DNA of 64,000 bases from Sutcliffiella sp. FSL R7-0096 (GCF_038595065.1 NZ_CP152003.1:3204001-3268000); one strand, 5' to 3'. Shown: positions 27,188 to 37,600, numbered from the stretch's first letter. Numbers and translations: made by a program. Notes: generated from the sequence alone by a model not told the origin.

Positions 27188-27220
27188 TATATGTGTAACA
27201 TTTTGCTAATAAAACAAATC

Positions 27221-27604
27221 TTACTCTTCGCCTTCTTCTTGGCCTTCTTCACTTTCAGCACCATTGGCAAGCCACTCAGCAAGAACTTCAGCTTCTTGAG
27301 GTGTAGCTAGGTTAGCTGGCATTGACCCCTGCCCATTGATGATAACGTCTTTAATCTCTTCTTGAGAAAGTTTTTCGCCTACATCAGTTAATGCCGGTGC
27401 AGCTCCCGCACCTTCCAAGTTGCCGCCGTGACAGCCGATACAAGAGTTTTGTTGGTAAAGTTCTTCCGCAGTTAATTCTACAGTTTCATCTTCGCCTGAT
27501 GCGATTTTTTCTGCTTGATCAAGTCCAACGAAAGATAGTAAGAACATTAGTCCGAGACCTAATACCGCAATAAATGCAAAAGGAATAAGCGGATTACGAT
27601 TCAT
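27221..27604 (-). CDS. cccA: Membrane-anchored cytochrome c550
   Basis: Small c-type cytochrome of the aerobic respiratory chain. 127 residues: N-terminal membrane anchor (NPLIPFAFIAVLGLGLMFLLSFVG), acidic linker, then a class I haem domain with CIGCH haem-binding motif (about residues 66-70) and the axial methionine in GQGSMPANL. The C-terminus is an acidic GAESEEGQEEGEE tail. I start at the ATG 27604, because AAGGAGG lies 10 nt before it; the TTG 9 nt upstream would be too close. Position beside trmK and not far from sigA matches B. subtilis. Confidence 0.92.
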   Translation of the reverse strand: MNRNPLIPFAFIAVLGLGLMFLLSFVGLDQAEKIASGEDETVELTAEELYQQNSCIGCHGGNLEGAGAAPALTDVGEKLSQEEIKDVIINGQGSMPANLATPQEAEVLAEWLANGAESEEGQEEGEE

Positions 27605-27736
27605 GCTATTCAAACCTCCTTATGTACATGTACGTGAGTCTAATCTTATACAAGCACTCTCTATTTTACTTTATATTTTACTATAGGAAAAGACTAAAAT
27701 GCCAACTTCTCTCTTAAATTCACAGTTTAGACAAAA

Positions 27737-27766
27737 ACCTTCATCATGGAGGATGAAGGTTTTTAT
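27737..27766. terminator. Bidirectional terminator beyond repeat R5
   Basis: Stem AAAACCTTCATC/GATGAAGGTTTTT with loop ATGGAG. It is the first hairpin with a U-run downstream of the acyl-CoA dehydrogenase gene on the minus strand. Confidence 0.75.
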
Positions 27767-27854
27767 ATTTCTTGACTATATTGTACCTCAAAAAGTGACA
27801 AGTGATGTGTTTTTAGTAATTTTTTTGTTAATAATGAATCTCTATATAAACACC

Positions 27855-27983
27855 GCTGTTGATTTCCGCAAAAGGCTTCGCTTTCCGCGGGGCGACCTTG
27901 AGCCTCCTCGGCTTCGTCTGTGGGGTCTCAAGATTGTCTCTACTCCCCCGCTGGAGTCTACGTCTTTTGCTCCAATCAACAGC
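27855..27983 (-). repeat. Dispersed structured repeat, copy R5
   Basis: 129 bp copy between the acyl-CoA dehydrogenase stop and its terminator. On the minus strand: ends GCTGTTGATT/AAATCAACAGC, second stem GCAAAAG/CTTTTGC, GACTCCAGCGGGGGAG, GACAATCTTGAG, GCCGAGGAGGCTCAAGGTCG and CCCCGCGGAAAGCGAAG. Same orientation relative to the upstream gene as the other copies. Confidence 0.87.
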
Positions 27984-28018
27984 TAGGAATCCTAAAAATC
28001 ATTGGCTAATTCCAATTA

Positions 28019-29158
28019 TCAAATCCCTAATGATCTAGCAATGACCATTCTTTGTACTTCGGATGTGCCTTCGCCGATTTCTAAGAGTTTCCCGTCGCGC
28101 ATGAAACGTTCAACGTGATATTCTTTCATATAGCCATATCCGCCGTGAAGTTGGACAGCCTGATCGGCAATTTCCATGCAAACCTCTGAAGCGTAGAGTT
28201 TACACATGGAGGCTTCCTTTGAAAACGGTCTGCCTTGATCCTTCAGCCAAGCAGCTTTGTAGACCATATTTCTTGCTAGTTCTAGTTTCATTGCCATATC
28301 GGCAAGTTTGAATTGGTTGATCTGGAAGCTTGATAGGGAACGACCGAATTGTTTTCTTTCAGTTGAGTAAGCGAGCGCTCGCTCAAAAGCAGCCTGGGCA
28401 ATACCCACAGCCATCGCACCAATCCCGATACGCCCTCCATCAAGTGTGATAAGAAACTGCCTAAAGCCTTCCCCACGCTTTCCTAAGAGGTTCTCTTGAG
28501 GAACTCGTACGTCCTCTAGTACCAATTCCGTCGTATTGGAAGCATTTAGCCCCATTTTTTCATAGTTATCAATTACTTGGAATCCTTTAGCATCCGTCGG
28601 AACGATTACTGCTGAGATTTCCTTTTCGTTTCCTTTTTTATCGGTGATAGCAGTCAAGGCCAAATGCTTTGCATATGAAGCATTGGTAATGAAGCATTTG
28701 TTACCGTTTATGATAAAGTCATTTCCATCTTCCACAGCTGTGGTCTGTGTACCACCTGCATCAGATCCTGCATTGGGTTCAGTCAACCCGAACGCACCAA
28801 GTGATTCTCCCGTACAAATCGGCACTAGATATTTACGCTTTTGCTCCTCTGTACCGAATAAATTTAAAGGTGCCCCTCCAAGGGATACGTGTGCGGAATA
28901 GGTGATTCCCGTTGATCCACAAGCACGGCTCAATTCTTCCACCACAATTGCAAAGCTTACCGTATCTGCACCGGCTCCTTCATATTCCTCTGGAAATGGT
29001 AATCCCATCATTCCCAGCTGTGATAATTGTTGAAAAACCTCAATAGGAAATTTCTTATCCCGATCTCGTTGTAATGCTCCAGGAGCTACCACTTCATCGG
29101 AAAATTCTCTAATTGTTTTCTTAATCATCGCTTGTTCTGACGTTAAATCAAAGTTCAA
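28019..29158 (-). CDS. Acyl-CoA dehydrogenase
   Basis: FAD-dependent oxidation of acyl-CoA to trans-2-enoyl-CoA. 379 residues with the two PROSITE-type signatures of the family: GAFGLTEPNAGSDAG (about 131-145) and QLHGGYGYMKEYHVERFMRD (about 338-357). The catalytic base is the Glu of EIGEGTSEVQRM near 366. TTG start with AGGGGGGG about 7-9 nt upstream. Resembles short/branched-chain AcdA-type enzymes; the exact chain length cannot be read. The gene stands alone, without other beta-oxidation genes, and is an addition relative to B. subtilis at this place. Confidence 0.88.
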   Translation of the reverse strand: MNFDLTSEQAMIKKTIREFSDEVVAPGALQRDRDKKFPIEVFQQLSQLGMMGLPFPEEYEGAGADTVSFAIVVEELSRACGSTGITYSAHVSLGGAPLNLFGTEEQKRKYLVPICTGESLGAFGLTEPNAGSDAGGTQTTAVEDGNDFIINGNKCFITNASYAKHLALTAITDKKGNEKEISAVIVPTDAKGFQVIDNYEKMGLNASNTTELVLEDVRVPQENLLGKRGEGFRQFLITLDGGRIGIGAMAVGIAQAAFERALAYSTERKQFGRSLSSFQINQFKLADMAMKLELARNMVYKAAWLKDQGRPFSKEASMCKLYASEVCMEIADQAVQLHGGYGYMKEYHVERFMRDGKLLEIGEGTSEVQRMVIARSLGI

Positions 29159-29301
29159 AATCTTTCCCCCCCTGTTGTTTGAAAAACATTAGCCGTTAAT
29201 TGTTCTACCATCCTACAAAATGTTGAATGCGCTTTCATTTGTATTATAATAGATATGAGGGAATTTTCACAACTTTTTAAAATAAATAAATTATAAGTAA
29301 A

Positions 29302-29829
29302 TTACATTAAAATAATGTTCACAACAAGCAACACTACGGTTATGATTGCTGCAATGTTCAAATAGTACCACTTTTTCATAAAACCTAGAATGAACCAAAT
29401 CAATGCCTGAAAAGTAATGATGATAAAGGTTGCGGGCAGTTGGAAAGCATTCAGTTCCAGCAGTTTGATGGATAGGATGAGAAAAAGCAACGCACTTACA
29501 ATGACTGGGATATGTATCAGAATTTGTTCTTTTCGAAAAGTAAAATTTCCGATAAAAGAAAGCAGAATAAAAAAAGTTATCAGGACCATTTGCAAATGAA
29601 CTGGCATTTCAGTAAAATAAATGACAAGAAATGTTATTGGAATAAGTGAAAGTATCAGGCATGCAAAAACGGTAGAAAAGATTTTTTTCCTTTTTCTATC
29701 TTGTTGCTCAACCACTTTTCCCTCTGTATATAACGCCAATAAATAATCACAATATTGTTCTGGGAGCATTCGACTTTTCTTCCAATATTCAATTTCTTGT
29801 ACGATTGTTTGTTTCCTTTGTAAATTCAC
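29302..29829 (-). CDS. Conserved membrane protein of unknown function
   Basis: Protein of 175 residues. The N-terminus is a soluble helical part with KKSRMLPEQYCDYLLALYTEG, a segment I know from Bacillus membrane proteins related to DUF2157, followed by five to six hydrophobic stretches from about residue 48 to the C-terminus. ATG at 29829; no clear terminator after it. No function can be given. It sits between sigA and the acyl-CoA dehydrogenase. Confidence 0.65.
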   Translation of the reverse strand: MNLQRKQTIVQEIEYWKKSRMLPEQYCDYLLALYTEGKVVEQQDRKRKKIFSTVFACLILSLIPITFLVIYFTEMPVHLQMVLITFFILLSFIGNFTFRKEQILIHIPVIVSALLFLILSIKLLELNAFQLPATFIIITFQALIWFILGFMKKWYYLNIAAIITVVLLVVNIILM

Positions 29830-29893
29830 GGATTAACACTCCAGTAATAAGTCCAGTTTTAGATAACTGAATATTATAAAAGTAAAGAATTGC

Positions 29894-29940
29894 AAAAAAA
29901 GAGAAATAGCTTACTCTTTTAAGAAAAGCAAACTATTTCC
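29894..29940 (-). terminator. Rho-independent terminator of the dnaG-sigA operon
   Basis: Stem GAAATAG.../...CTATTTC with internal loop, followed on the minus strand by CTCTTTTTTTGC. It lies 11 nt past the sigA stop. Confidence 0.78.
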
Positions 29941-29950
29941 GTATGAGGTT

Positions 29951-31078
29951 CTATTCTAAGAAATCCTTTAGACGTTTACTGCGACTTGGGTGTCTCAGTT
30001 TACGCAGTGCTTTGGCTTCAATTTGGCGGATACGCTCCCTGGTGACCCCGAAGACCTTACCAACTTCTTCAAGAGTTCGTGTACGGCCGTCATCCAGTCC
30101 GAAGCGCAGTCGCAAAACATTCTCTTCACGATCAGTAAGTGTATCAAGAACATCTTCCAATTGTTCCTTTAATAGTTCGTAGGCAGCGTGATCGGAAGGA
30201 GACGTTGCATCCTGGTCTTCAATGAAGTCTCCAAGGTGGGAGTCATCCTCTTCCCCGATCGGAGTTTCAAGTGAAACAGGTTCCTGGGCTATTTTAAGGA
30301 TTTCACGAACCTTATCAGGTGTCAGATCCATATCTTCTGCGATTTCTTCTGGACTCGGTTCACGACCAAGGTCCTGTAGCAACTGGCGTTGTACCCGGAT
30401 CAGCTTGTTAATGGTCTCCACCATATGAACTGGGATACGGATGGTTCTTGCCTGGTCAGCGATAGCACGCGTGATAGCCTGACGGATCCACCATGTTGCA
30501 TATGTAGAAAATTTGAACCCTTTACGATAATCAAACTTTTCTACCGCTTTGATTAGCCCCATATTTCCTTCTTGGATAAGGTCTAGGAACAACATTCCAC
30601 GGCCCACATAGCGTTTGGCGATACTTACAACCAAGCGCAGGTTCGCTTCAGCAAGTCGGCGTTTCGCTTCTTCGTCACCTTCTTCAATCCGGTTAGCAAG
30701 GCTGATTTCTTCTTCTGCAGATAGAAGGTCGACACGGCCGATTTCTTTCAGGTACATTCTTACCGGGTCATTGATTTTCACACCAGGTGGTACAGTAAGG
30801 TCGTTCAGGTCAAATTCTTCTTCTTTTGCTAGCTGTTGAGTGTTTGGATCATCATCGGATTCTGCTTCACCAATGATTTCCACACCTTGTTCACCAAGGT
30901 ACTCGTAGTATTCATCCATCTGATCGGACTCTATCTCAAATCCAGCCATTTTTTCGGCTATCTCTTCATAGGTTAGGACACCACGTTTTTTACCCACTTC
31001 TGTTAGTTGCTCTTTTACTTGATCGATGGTCAATTCTGTTTCCATCTCTTTTGATTGCGCTGATTTTTCAGCCATCAA
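29951..31078 (-). CDS. sigA: RNA polymerase primary sigma factor SigA
   Basis: Housekeeping sigma factor. 375 residues: region 1.1 (residues ~20-80), regions 1.2/2 ([62 protein letters not shown]), region 3 ([30 protein letters not shown]), region 4 with the -35-recognition helix [20 protein letters not shown] at the C-terminus. Length matches B. subtilis SigA (about 371). Follows dnaG by 42 nt; part of the macromolecular synthesis operon yqxD-dnaG-sigA. ATG with GGAGGGG upstream. Confidence 0.98.
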   Translation of the reverse strand: MMAEKSAQSKEMETELTIDQVKEQLTEVGKKRGVLTYEEIAEKMAGFEIESDQMDEYYEYLGEQGVEIIGEAESDDDPNTQQLAKEEEFDLNDLTVPPGVKINDPVRMYLKEIGRVDLLSAEEEISLANRIEEGDEEAKRRLAEANLRLVVSIAKRYVGRGMLFLDLIQEGNMGLIKAVEKFDYRKGFKFSTYATWWIRQAITRAIADQARTIRIPVHMVETINKLIRVQRQLLQDLGREPSPEEIAEDMDLTPDKVREILKIAQEPVSLETPIGEEDDSHLGDFIEDQDATSPSDHAAYELLKEQLEDVLDTLTDREENVLRLRFGLDDGRTRTLEEVGKVFGVTRERIRQIEAKALRKLRHPSRSKRLKDFLE

Positions 31079-31120
31079 CTGTCCCCTCCTTCCAACATTG
31101 AACGCGATAAAGAGGTATAT

Positions 31121-32935
31121 TTATTGTTTTAACTCTTTTTTCATTTGGATAATTTCCATCGCGATTTGTGCAGCACCCAGAAAGTCACTTTGTGCTTCTG
31201 CCTGTTTCTTTTCTTGCTCTTTTTCTTTTATTGTTAACAATTTTGGATAATTAAACACCTGTTTCATATAATCATGTAAAACCGCATCACTTAATTCTTC
31301 CTCAAGCGTAAGCATTCCGAGTTCGGAAATGATTTTCTTGAGCTCCTGTTCCGGGATGCGCTCCATGAAAATGCTGATGTTCGGTTCATAGCCTTCTTCG
31401 TAAAAGGCATATAAATAAGTGGCTATAGCCCGATGCTCCTCTATAATGAAGGAACCTTCAATCGCCGCTTGCACTTTTTCCGAAACATTCCTATCCTTCA
31501 GCATATGTGCCAGCAAATAGCGTTCTGCATTTAAATAAGCCGGCTTTAACGCTTGTGTGAAGATTTTAGGCTTATTAGGTATATTTATTCTATTCTGCTC
31601 GTTATAATCCTTTTTTTGAATCAAAGATTTATACACTTGGAACTGCTGCTGCTTTAAAGCCTCCAAGGAGATGGAAAATTCATCAGATAATTGACGAAGA
31701 TAATGATCCCGCTCCACCGCTTTGGTCAGCATGCTAATCTCCTTCAGAACATCTTCCACATACCGCATCCGTTCGCCTTCATCGTTCATGTTTCTTCCTC
31801 TGCGTAAATACCTGAGCTTGAATGCCATGAACGTTAAACTTGCCCCTATTACATCCTTTTGGAATGCGTCTGATCCTTTAGTGCGGATATAGTCATCAGG
31901 GTCCATTTTATCTGGCATCATGGCAATCCTTACATAGCAACCTTGCTGTATCAGTATATTGGCTGCCCTGTAAGCAGCTTCAATACCAGCATTATCTCCA
32001 TCGTAGCAGATGATGACACTTTCCACATGTCTACGGATGATACGGGCCTGTTCCTCTGTCAAGGACGTCCCCATTGTAGCTATTGCATTTGGAAACCCCG
32101 CTCCATCAGCCGCTATGACGTCAGCAAAGCCTTCAAAGAGGATGACCTGTTCTTGCTTTCTGATATGAGGGCGCGCATGATGGAAATTGTAGAGAATTTT
32201 ACTTTTATTGAAAAGGGGAGTCTCAGGTGAGTTCAAGTATTTCGGTTCTCCCTCTCCAAGTACCCTTCCCGAAAAAGCAATAACATTTCCTTTATGATCA
32301 TGGATAGGAAACATAATTCTATTTCTGAAGCGGTCGAAGTATTCTGCCGTATGTTCCTTCTCGATCAGCAGACCCGCTTTCTCGAGAAGCTGTTGGTTAT
32401 AGCCTCTTTTGGTCAGGAATTTCAAAGCAAAATCCCAACTGTTAAGAGCATAGCCTACTCCGAATTTCTTCAAGGTTTCATCGCTAAAGCCCCTGCCAGT
32501 CACATAATCATACGCTTCTTGACCCTCTTTTGTATTTAAAAGCAAATGATGGTAAAATTTATGCAAAAGCAAGTGTGCATCCATCATCCATTTTGTTTCC
32601 TTAGACTGTCCGGATTGCTCACGTTGTGATACTTCCGGTACTTCCACATCTACATTGGATGACTTGGCGAGCTTCTGTGCTGCCTCAACAAAACTTACCC
32701 CATCTATCTCCATGATAAAATTAAAAGCATTCCCACCAGCTCCACAGCCGAAACAGTGGTAGATTTGTTTGTCTGGCGAAACAGAAAAAGATGGAGTACT
32801 TTCCCCATGGAATGGACATAGTCCAAAATAGTTGCGACCTTGCTTTTTCAGTTGCACGTATTCACTTATTACATCAACAATGTCGGTAGACTGCCTAATC
32901 TGATCAATTGTTTGTTCAGGAATTCGATAATTCAT
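31121..32935 (-). CDS. dnaG: DNA primase DnaG
   Basis: Synthesises RNA primers for replication. 604 residues: N-terminal CHC2 zinc finger (CPFHGESTPSFSVSPDKQIYHCFGCGAGG, about 40-68), TOPRIM domain with EGFADVIAAD and the acidic CYDGDNAGIEAA motif, and a C-terminal helicase-binding domain (about 450-604). Located between yqxD and sigA as in B. subtilis. Confidence 0.97.
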   Translation of the reverse strand: MNYRIPEQTIDQIRQSTDIVDVISEYVQLKKQGRNYFGLCPFHGESTPSFSVSPDKQIYHCFGCGAGGNAFNFIMEIDGVSFVEAAQKLAKSSNVDVEVPEVSQREQSGQSKETKWMMDAHLLLHKFYHHLLLNTKEGQEAYDYVTGRGFSDETLKKFGVGYALNSWDFALKFLTKRGYNQQLLEKAGLLIEKEHTAEYFDRFRNRIMFPIHDHKGNVIAFSGRVLGEGEPKYLNSPETPLFNKSKILYNFHHARPHIRKQEQVILFEGFADVIAADGAGFPNAIATMGTSLTEEQARIIRRHVESVIICYDGDNAGIEAAYRAANILIQQGCYVRIAMMPDKMDPDDYIRTKGSDAFQKDVIGASLTFMAFKLRYLRRGRNMNDEGERMRYVEDVLKEISMLTKAVERDHYLRQLSDEFSISLEALKQQQFQVYKSLIQKKDYNEQNRINIPNKPKIFTQALKPAYLNAERYLLAHMLKDRNVSEKVQAAIEGSFIIEEHRAIATYLYAFYEEGYEPNISIFMERIPEQELKKIISELGMLTLEEELSDAVLHDYMKQVFNYPKLLTIKEKEQEKKQAEAQSDFLGAAQIAMEIIQMKKELKQ

Positions 32936-32966
32936 AACAACACTCCGTGATTAACTATTTCTATCT

Positions 32967-33437
32967 CTATTCGAGAATTCCTGCAATTTTCGACAAAGTT
33001 TTTTTAAGTGAGTGGACAAATCTTTCTCGGTCATTCGCCGAAAAAGCTTTGGGTCCCTTTGAATAGTTACCTTTCCGGCGTTCTTTCGCGGACAAAAATC
33101 TCATATGAAGGCTCAGTTCCATTTCACTCTCTTCATATTGTTTTCCACGAGGAGTGAGCACGTAAACGTTTCGAGACACCAACATACTTGCTAGACCAAT
33201 ATCTTGCGTGACTACTACATCATTCTTCTTCGCATGATTTAAAATATATAGATCTGCAGATTCCTTTTCATCATCCACATAGATCCAGGTACCTTCTGTT
33301 TTATTGGTCATGACATGGGAATAAGAAGCAACATAGCAGACATCTATTTCATATGTATGACTTATCCTGCTTATTTCTTCTTTTACAGGACAAGCATCCG
33401 CGTCCACCAAAATAATAGGTTTTCGATTATTTTGCAT
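32967..33437 (-). CDS. yqxD: UPF0178 (YaiI/YqxD) family protein
   Basis: Protein of 156 residues of the DUF188 family, with the motifs ILVDADACPVKEEI near the N-terminus and VVTQDIGLASMLV in the middle, predicted to form a PIN-like fold; catalytic acidic residues are present. Function not established. It is first in the yqxD-dnaG-sigA cluster. The 31-nt gap to dnaG and absence of a terminator suggest co-transcription. Confidence 0.88.
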   Translation of the reverse strand: MQNNRKPIILVDADACPVKEEISRISHTYEIDVCYVASYSHVMTNKTEGTWIYVDDEKESADLYILNHAKKNDVVVTQDIGLASMLVSRNVYVLTPRGKQYEESEMELSLHMRFLSAKERRKGNYSKGPKAFSANDRERFVHSLKKTLSKIAGILE

Positions 33438-33670
33438 GTTAAATGGTTTCTACATCCCTTCCCAAAAACCTTCTTTTTTCGCTATGTTTTTTTCAGTTGT
33501 CGAACGAAACTATAAAATTGCCCTTGACTTATAGCTAGTTTTAGTTTATTCGATAATCCTTCACTCTAAACCTTATCAAGTAATTTTTATCACAATTTTT
33601 TATTATAGTATAAAGTTTATGAATTGACTACTGTTTCGCACTGATAAATCAATGGATATTTAGTCCATGA

Positions 33671-33693
33671 AAAAGAGCACTTATAAAAGCGCT
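33671..33693 (-). terminator. Rho-independent terminator of ppsR
   Basis: Stem GAGCGC/GTGCTC with TTTTATAA loop and a TTTTT tail on the minus strand. 4 nt past the ppsR stop. Confidence 0.7.
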
Positions 33694-33696
33694 CCG

Positions 33697-34506
33697 TTAT
33701 TTCAATCGTTTGTTATATATGTTGGCTATCATGTTGGCGGTCTCTTCTACGGCTTTGTTGGTAACGTCGATAACCTCACAACCTATTTTATTTACAACAG
33801 ATTCGAAAAATGACAATTCTTCTTTAATTCTTTCGAGGTTGGCGTAAGCTGCTTTATCATTAAGTCCCAACGCTTTCAATCTTTCTTTACGGATATCATT
33901 CAATTTCTCCGGGCTGATTTTTAGGCCAAAGCATTTTTCCGGATTCACTTTAAATAATTCTTCCGGTGGATCCACTTCCGGCACAATCGGCACGTTCGCC
34001 ACTTTAAGGCGCTTGTGGGCAAGGTATTGTGATAGAGGTGTTTTGGATGTTCTGGATACCCCTACAAGTACGATATCGGCTTTGATGATTCCCCTTGGAT
34101 CTCTTCCATCATCATACTTTACAGCAAATTCGACTGCTTCTATTTTTTTGAAATAATCATCATCCAATTGACGTACGAGGCCAGGTTGGTATTTCGGTTT
34201 AACACCGTATTCCTGTTCCATCAAATCAACCAACGGTCCAATGATATCATACACTGGAACTCCCTCTTTTTTGGAAAGTGATACGAGGTGCTTTCTCATT
34301 TCTGGAACAACAAGGGTAAATGCAATCAACGCATGGTTGAGTTTTGCAATGGAGACCACTTCCGTCAAGGTAGCGATATCCTCTACATAAGGTATTCTTT
34401 TTAGGTGAAAGTTTGCACCATTAAATTGGCTTATTGCCGCTTTGACTGCCAACTCTGCTGTTTCCCCAACAGAATCCGATACAATATATACGGTACGCTT
34501 TTCCAT
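33697..34506 (-). CDS. yqfL: Pyruvate, phosphate dikinase / PEP synthase regulatory protein (PpsR family, YqfL)
   Basis: Bifunctional serine/threonine kinase and phosphorylase of the DUF299 family, which inactivates and reactivates PPDK or PEP synthase. 269 residues: [28 protein letters not shown] at the N-terminus and the P-loop-like [20 protein letters not shown] (about 150-168). In B. subtilis it follows ccpN (same order here, 14-nt gap) and is linked to control of gluconeogenesis. The target kinase is not in the window. Confidence 0.9.
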   Translation of the reverse strand: MEKRTVYIVSDSVGETAELAVKAAISQFNGANFHLKRIPYVEDIATLTEVVSIAKLNHALIAFTLVVPEMRKHLVSLSKKEGVPVYDIIGPLVDLMEQEYGVKPKYQPGLVRQLDDDYFKKIEAVEFAVKYDDGRDPRGIIKADIVLVGVSRTSKTPLSQYLAHKRLKVANVPIVPEVDPPEELFKVNPEKCFGLKISPEKLNDIRKERLKALGLNDKAAYANLERIKEELSFFESVVNKIGCEVIDVTNKAVEETANMIANIYNKRLK

Positions 34507-34520
34507 GATTCTCCTCCAAT

Positions 34521-35150
34521 CTAGATAATTTCATCGTGTGCCAGGGCAACCAGCACTTTCGTGATGTTTGTTTTTGTGATTCTACCGATCACTTCATAGC
34601 CTTTGTCTGTTTTCTTTACGACCGGAAGAGCATCTATTTGTTTTTCAATCAGTTTTTGCGCTACATCAATAATAAGATCTTCCTTAAAGCAAAACGTAAC
34701 ATTAGGCATTCTCGTCATAATAATATTAACCGGGATAGAAGTAAGCTCCTGCTTCCCGATGCTAGCTCGCAACAGGTCCTTACGGGAAAGCACTCCCACA
34801 ATGATGGAGAAGTTGTCCACTACGAAAAGTGTCCCTACGTCCTCTAAAAACATCGTACAGATTGCATCATAAACGGAAACACTTTCATGCACTACGACTG
34901 GTATGGACTGGTGGTCATTCACCTGTATTTTGTTTATCTTATCAGACAAAAGCTGTGAGCCCGTTTTGCCAGTATAAAAATAGCCGACACGGGGCCTTGC
35001 GTCAAGATAACCCGCCATAGTCAATATCGCAAGGTCCGGACGTAGAGTTGCCCTTGTCAGGTTCAGTTGATCTGCTATTGCTTCACCTGTAATCGGTCCC
35101 TGATCTTTTACAATTTGTAAAATGGTTTCTTGCCGTTTATTCAGTTCGAT
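34521..35150 (-). CDS. ccpN: Catabolite control repressor of gluconeogenesis CcpN, with unusual start
   Basis: Transcriptional repressor of gapB and pckA in B. subtilis. Winged-helix domain (about residues 1-60: [37 protein letters not shown]) followed by two CBS domains that bind nucleotides. The reading frame is intact through the whole helix-turn-helix, but between the in-frame TGA (35159-35157) and TTG 35024 there is no ATG, GTG or TTG. AGGTGGTGA (minus strand) lies 7-9 nt before an ATC codon at 35150, which I use as the provisional start (209 residues). Starting at the TTG 35024 would delete the DNA-binding domain. A GTG just upstream (GTGA-ACGACAATC) is one base out of frame; removing one A would give a normal start. 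See findings. Confidence 0.8.
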   Translation of the reverse strand: MELNKRQETILQIVKDQGPITGEAIADQLNLTRATLRPDLAILTMAGYLDARPRVGYFYTGKTGSQLLSDKINKIQVNDHQSIPVVVHESVSVYDAICTMFLEDVGTLFVVDNFSIIVGVLSRKDLLRASIGKQELTSIPVNIIMTRMPNVTFCFKEDLIIDVAQKLIEKQIDALPVVKKTDKGYEVIGRITKTNITKVLVALAHDEII

Positions 35151-35159
35151 TGTCGTTCA

Positions 35160-35366
35160 CCACCTATTCGGTTATGGAGCGGTCGAGGTGCCCTCCGCTT
35201 TTCTATTTGTCCAGCTCCGGACACCCAGCGTCTATCAAACTTCCCTCGCCTCCTTACGATAAGCTCAACATCGAATCGCTATCGCCCTTCGTGTTTCCTT
35301 TATCTCATACGACTCAGTCCAGTTTGTACGCCGCTGAACGGTTGCCCTCCGCTTCTCTATTTGTGA
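35160..35366. repeat. Second dispersed-type repeat element between glyS and ccpN
   Basis: About 200 bp, reading neither frame as a gene. It carries GCCCTCCGCTT(T/C)TCTATTTGT twice, at 35190-35210 and 35344-35364, and CCAGCTCCGGACACCCAGCG. It resembles the kind of element common in Bacillaceae genomes that contains CTCCGCTTTTCTATTTGTC and TCCGGACAC. It ends about 10 bp from the ccpN ribosome binding site. Confidence 0.55.
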
Positions 35367-35421
35367 CATACTGTATATGTAATTGATATATACTAATTAT
35401 ACTGATAAACAGAAGAATTGG

Positions 35422-35470
35422 AAAGAGGCTGACTAAATATTGTGAGGTAATGCCTTTAGTCAGCCTCTTT
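35422..35470. terminator. Bidirectional terminator downstream of glyS
   Basis: Long stem AAAGAGGCTGACTAAA/TTTAGTCAGCCTCTTT, followed on both sides by short U-runs. It ends the glyQS transcript 48 nt past the glyS stop. Confidence 0.88.
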
Positions 35471-35518
35471 TGCATGTTTAACCATTTTATCATAGGGTTA
35501 TGGCTTTGTCTTTTTTAA

Positions 35519-37600
35519 TTACTTGACGATGATCCCATTCACATTTCCGAAAATGGAAATGACTTTAGAAAGGTTATCCATTAATGCTAAACGGTTCGTT
35601 TTGATTGCTTCATCATCTGTCATTACCATGATGTTATCAAAGAATGCATCAATGGCAGGCTTCAAGGAAGCAAGTTCATCATAAGCGGATACGAAATCTT
35701 GGGCTTCCGCTGCCTCCAGGACACGTGCTTTTTTGTCATTGTATTGTTTATAAAGCTCTTGTTCTTCCGCTTGCTTTAGCAGTTCTTCCTGTACATCAAC
35801 AGAAGCTGTTGCTTTTTTAGCAATGTTACAAACACGGCTCAATGATTCCATTGTTTCTTTAAAGTTCGTTTCATTTTTCTTCGCTTCCAACGTTTCTGCT
35901 TTTTTCACTGTGGAGCAGATATTTTCCAATGGAAGCTCAAGCGTTGCGTCTACGATATCGTATCGTACACCGCGCTCAGACAGATTGTTTTTAAGACGCA
36001 ATTTGAAGAATGCCAATAGTTCATCAAGAATCGCTGTTGTATCCTTCTTTGCTATCCCTTTCTCCACATAACGTTCAACAACTGATAGAATGAATTTCTC
36101 TACCGATATGGTCCACTGTTTGTTAAGGATGGTCTGCAAAATTCCTGCAGCCTGACGTCTTAACGCATAAGGATCCTGAGAACCAGTAGGGATTACACCG
36201 ATTGCAAAGAAACCGACAATGGTATCCATCTTCTCTGCGATGCTTAAGATTGCTCCAACATCAGAAGATGGTGTCTGATCTTCAGCAGATCGTGGCATAT
36301 AATGCTCATTGATTGCCTTAGCAACTATCGGACTTTCCCCTTTTGCCACTGCATATTTTTCTCCCATGATTCCTTGTAGTTCCGGGAATTCATAGACCAT
36401 ATGGGAAACAAGGTCAAATTTATAGATAGATGCAGCACGCTCGACATGGTTCTTTGTTTCATATTCGACATTTAAGAGTTCTGCCAGATCTGAAGCAATG
36501 GTTTGGACACGCCTAACTTTCTCACCGGTAGTTCCAATTTCCTCATGGAAGACGATTTTATCCAACTTTTTAACAGCTTCTTCTATGACCAGCTTTTCAT
36601 CTTCTTTGGAGAAGAAGGCTGCGTCTGACAATCTCGCACGCAATACTTTTTCATTCCCTCTCGCAACAATATCTAGGTTCTCATGATTTCCGTTGCGGAC
36701 CGTCACGAAATAAGGAAGCAGGGTTCCCTCCTCGCTTTTTACTGGAAAATAGCGCTGATGCTCTTTCATGGACGTGATCAATACTTCTTCAGGCAAGGAG
36801 AGATATTCTGATTCGAACGTACCAAACAATGCAGTTGGATATTCCACAAGATTATTTACTTCTTCAAGAAGATCTTCATCTACAGGGATGTCCCAGCCAT
36901 TTTCTTCTCCAATGATAGAAAGCTGTTTCCTGATAGCTTCTTTTCTTTCCGTAGCATCGACGATTACATAGTTGGAAAGCATCTCTTCTACGTAACTTCC
37001 TGCATCCTTCAGTTCAACCTGACCTCCAAGGAAACGATGCCCGGAAGAAACGCGGTCTGACTTTACCTTTGCAATCTCAAATCGGATGATATCTTCTCCA
37101 AATAGGGCAATCAGCCATTTAATTGGACGCACATACCTTAAGTCCTCATCAGCCCAGCGCATGTTTTTAGGAAAGTGCAGGCTTGTTGCAACAGAAGCAA
37201 TAGAGCTAAGAATCTCTTTCGTTTCTTTTCCTTCCACATGTTTTTGAACATGTACGTATTCAACGCCGTTAATCTCTTTGAAATAGATATCTTCCACAGT
37301 TAGTCCTTGACCTCTTGTAAAGCCTTGGGCTGCCTTTGACCACTCTCCGTCTGCTGTAAGAGCGACCTTTTTGGCAGGACCTTTCGCTTCTAACGTAACA
37401 TCTTCTTGTTTTTCCACAAGTCCTTCTACCACCACTGCAAGTCTTCTTGGAGTAGAATACGCATGGATGTTTTCATAGGTAAGTTGATTTGTCTCCAACC
37501 AAGATTTCACTTTTTCCTGAAGCTGATTCATGGAATCTGTCACAAACCGCGCCGGCATCTCTTCTAATCCTATTTCAAATAAAAAGTCTCTCTTATTCAT
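35519..37600 (-). CDS. glyS: Glycyl-tRNA synthetase beta subunit
   Basis: Large subunit of the bacterial-type (alpha2beta2) glycyl-tRNA synthetase, needed for tRNA recognition. 693 residues; opens [31 protein letters not shown], contains [16 protein letters not shown] and [17 protein letters not shown], and ends in an anticodon-binding domain with [12 protein letters not shown]. Overlaps glyQ by 8 nt and ends in a strong terminator. Complete. Confidence 0.97.
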   Translation of the reverse strand: MNKRDFLFEIGLEEMPARFVTDSMNQLQEKVKSWLETNQLTYENIHAYSTPRRLAVVVEGLVEKQEDVTLEAKGPAKKVALTADGEWSKAAQGFTRGQGLTVEDIYFKEINGVEYVHVQKHVEGKETKEILSSIASVATSLHFPKNMRWADEDLRYVRPIKWLIALFGEDIIRFEIAKVKSDRVSSGHRFLGGQVELKDAGSYVEEMLSNYVIVDATERKEAIRKQLSIIGEENGWDIPVDEDLLEEVNNLVEYPTALFGTFESEYLSLPEEVLITSMKEHQRYFPVKSEEGTLLPYFVTVRNGNHENLDIVARGNEKVLRARLSDAAFFSKEDEKLVIEEAVKKLDKIVFHEEIGTTGEKVRRVQTIASDLAELLNVEYETKNHVERAASIYKFDLVSHMVYEFPELQGIMGEKYAVAKGESPIVAKAINEHYMPRSAEDQTPSSDVGAILSIAEKMDTIVGFFAIGVIPTGSQDPYALRRQAAGILQTILNKQWTISVEKFILSVVERYVEKGIAKKDTTAILDELLAFFKLRLKNNLSERGVRYDIVDATLELPLENICSTVKKAETLEAKKNETNFKETMESLSRVCNIAKKATASVDVQEELLKQAEEQELYKQYNDKKARVLEAAEAQDFVSAYDELASLKPAIDAFFDNIMVMTDDEAIKTNRLALMDNLSKVISIFGNVNGIIVK

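Noticed and set aside
29943-30428. Plus-strand frames opposite sigA
   Set aside because: Ser/Arg-rich antisense shadows of a strongly conserved gene; no start signals.
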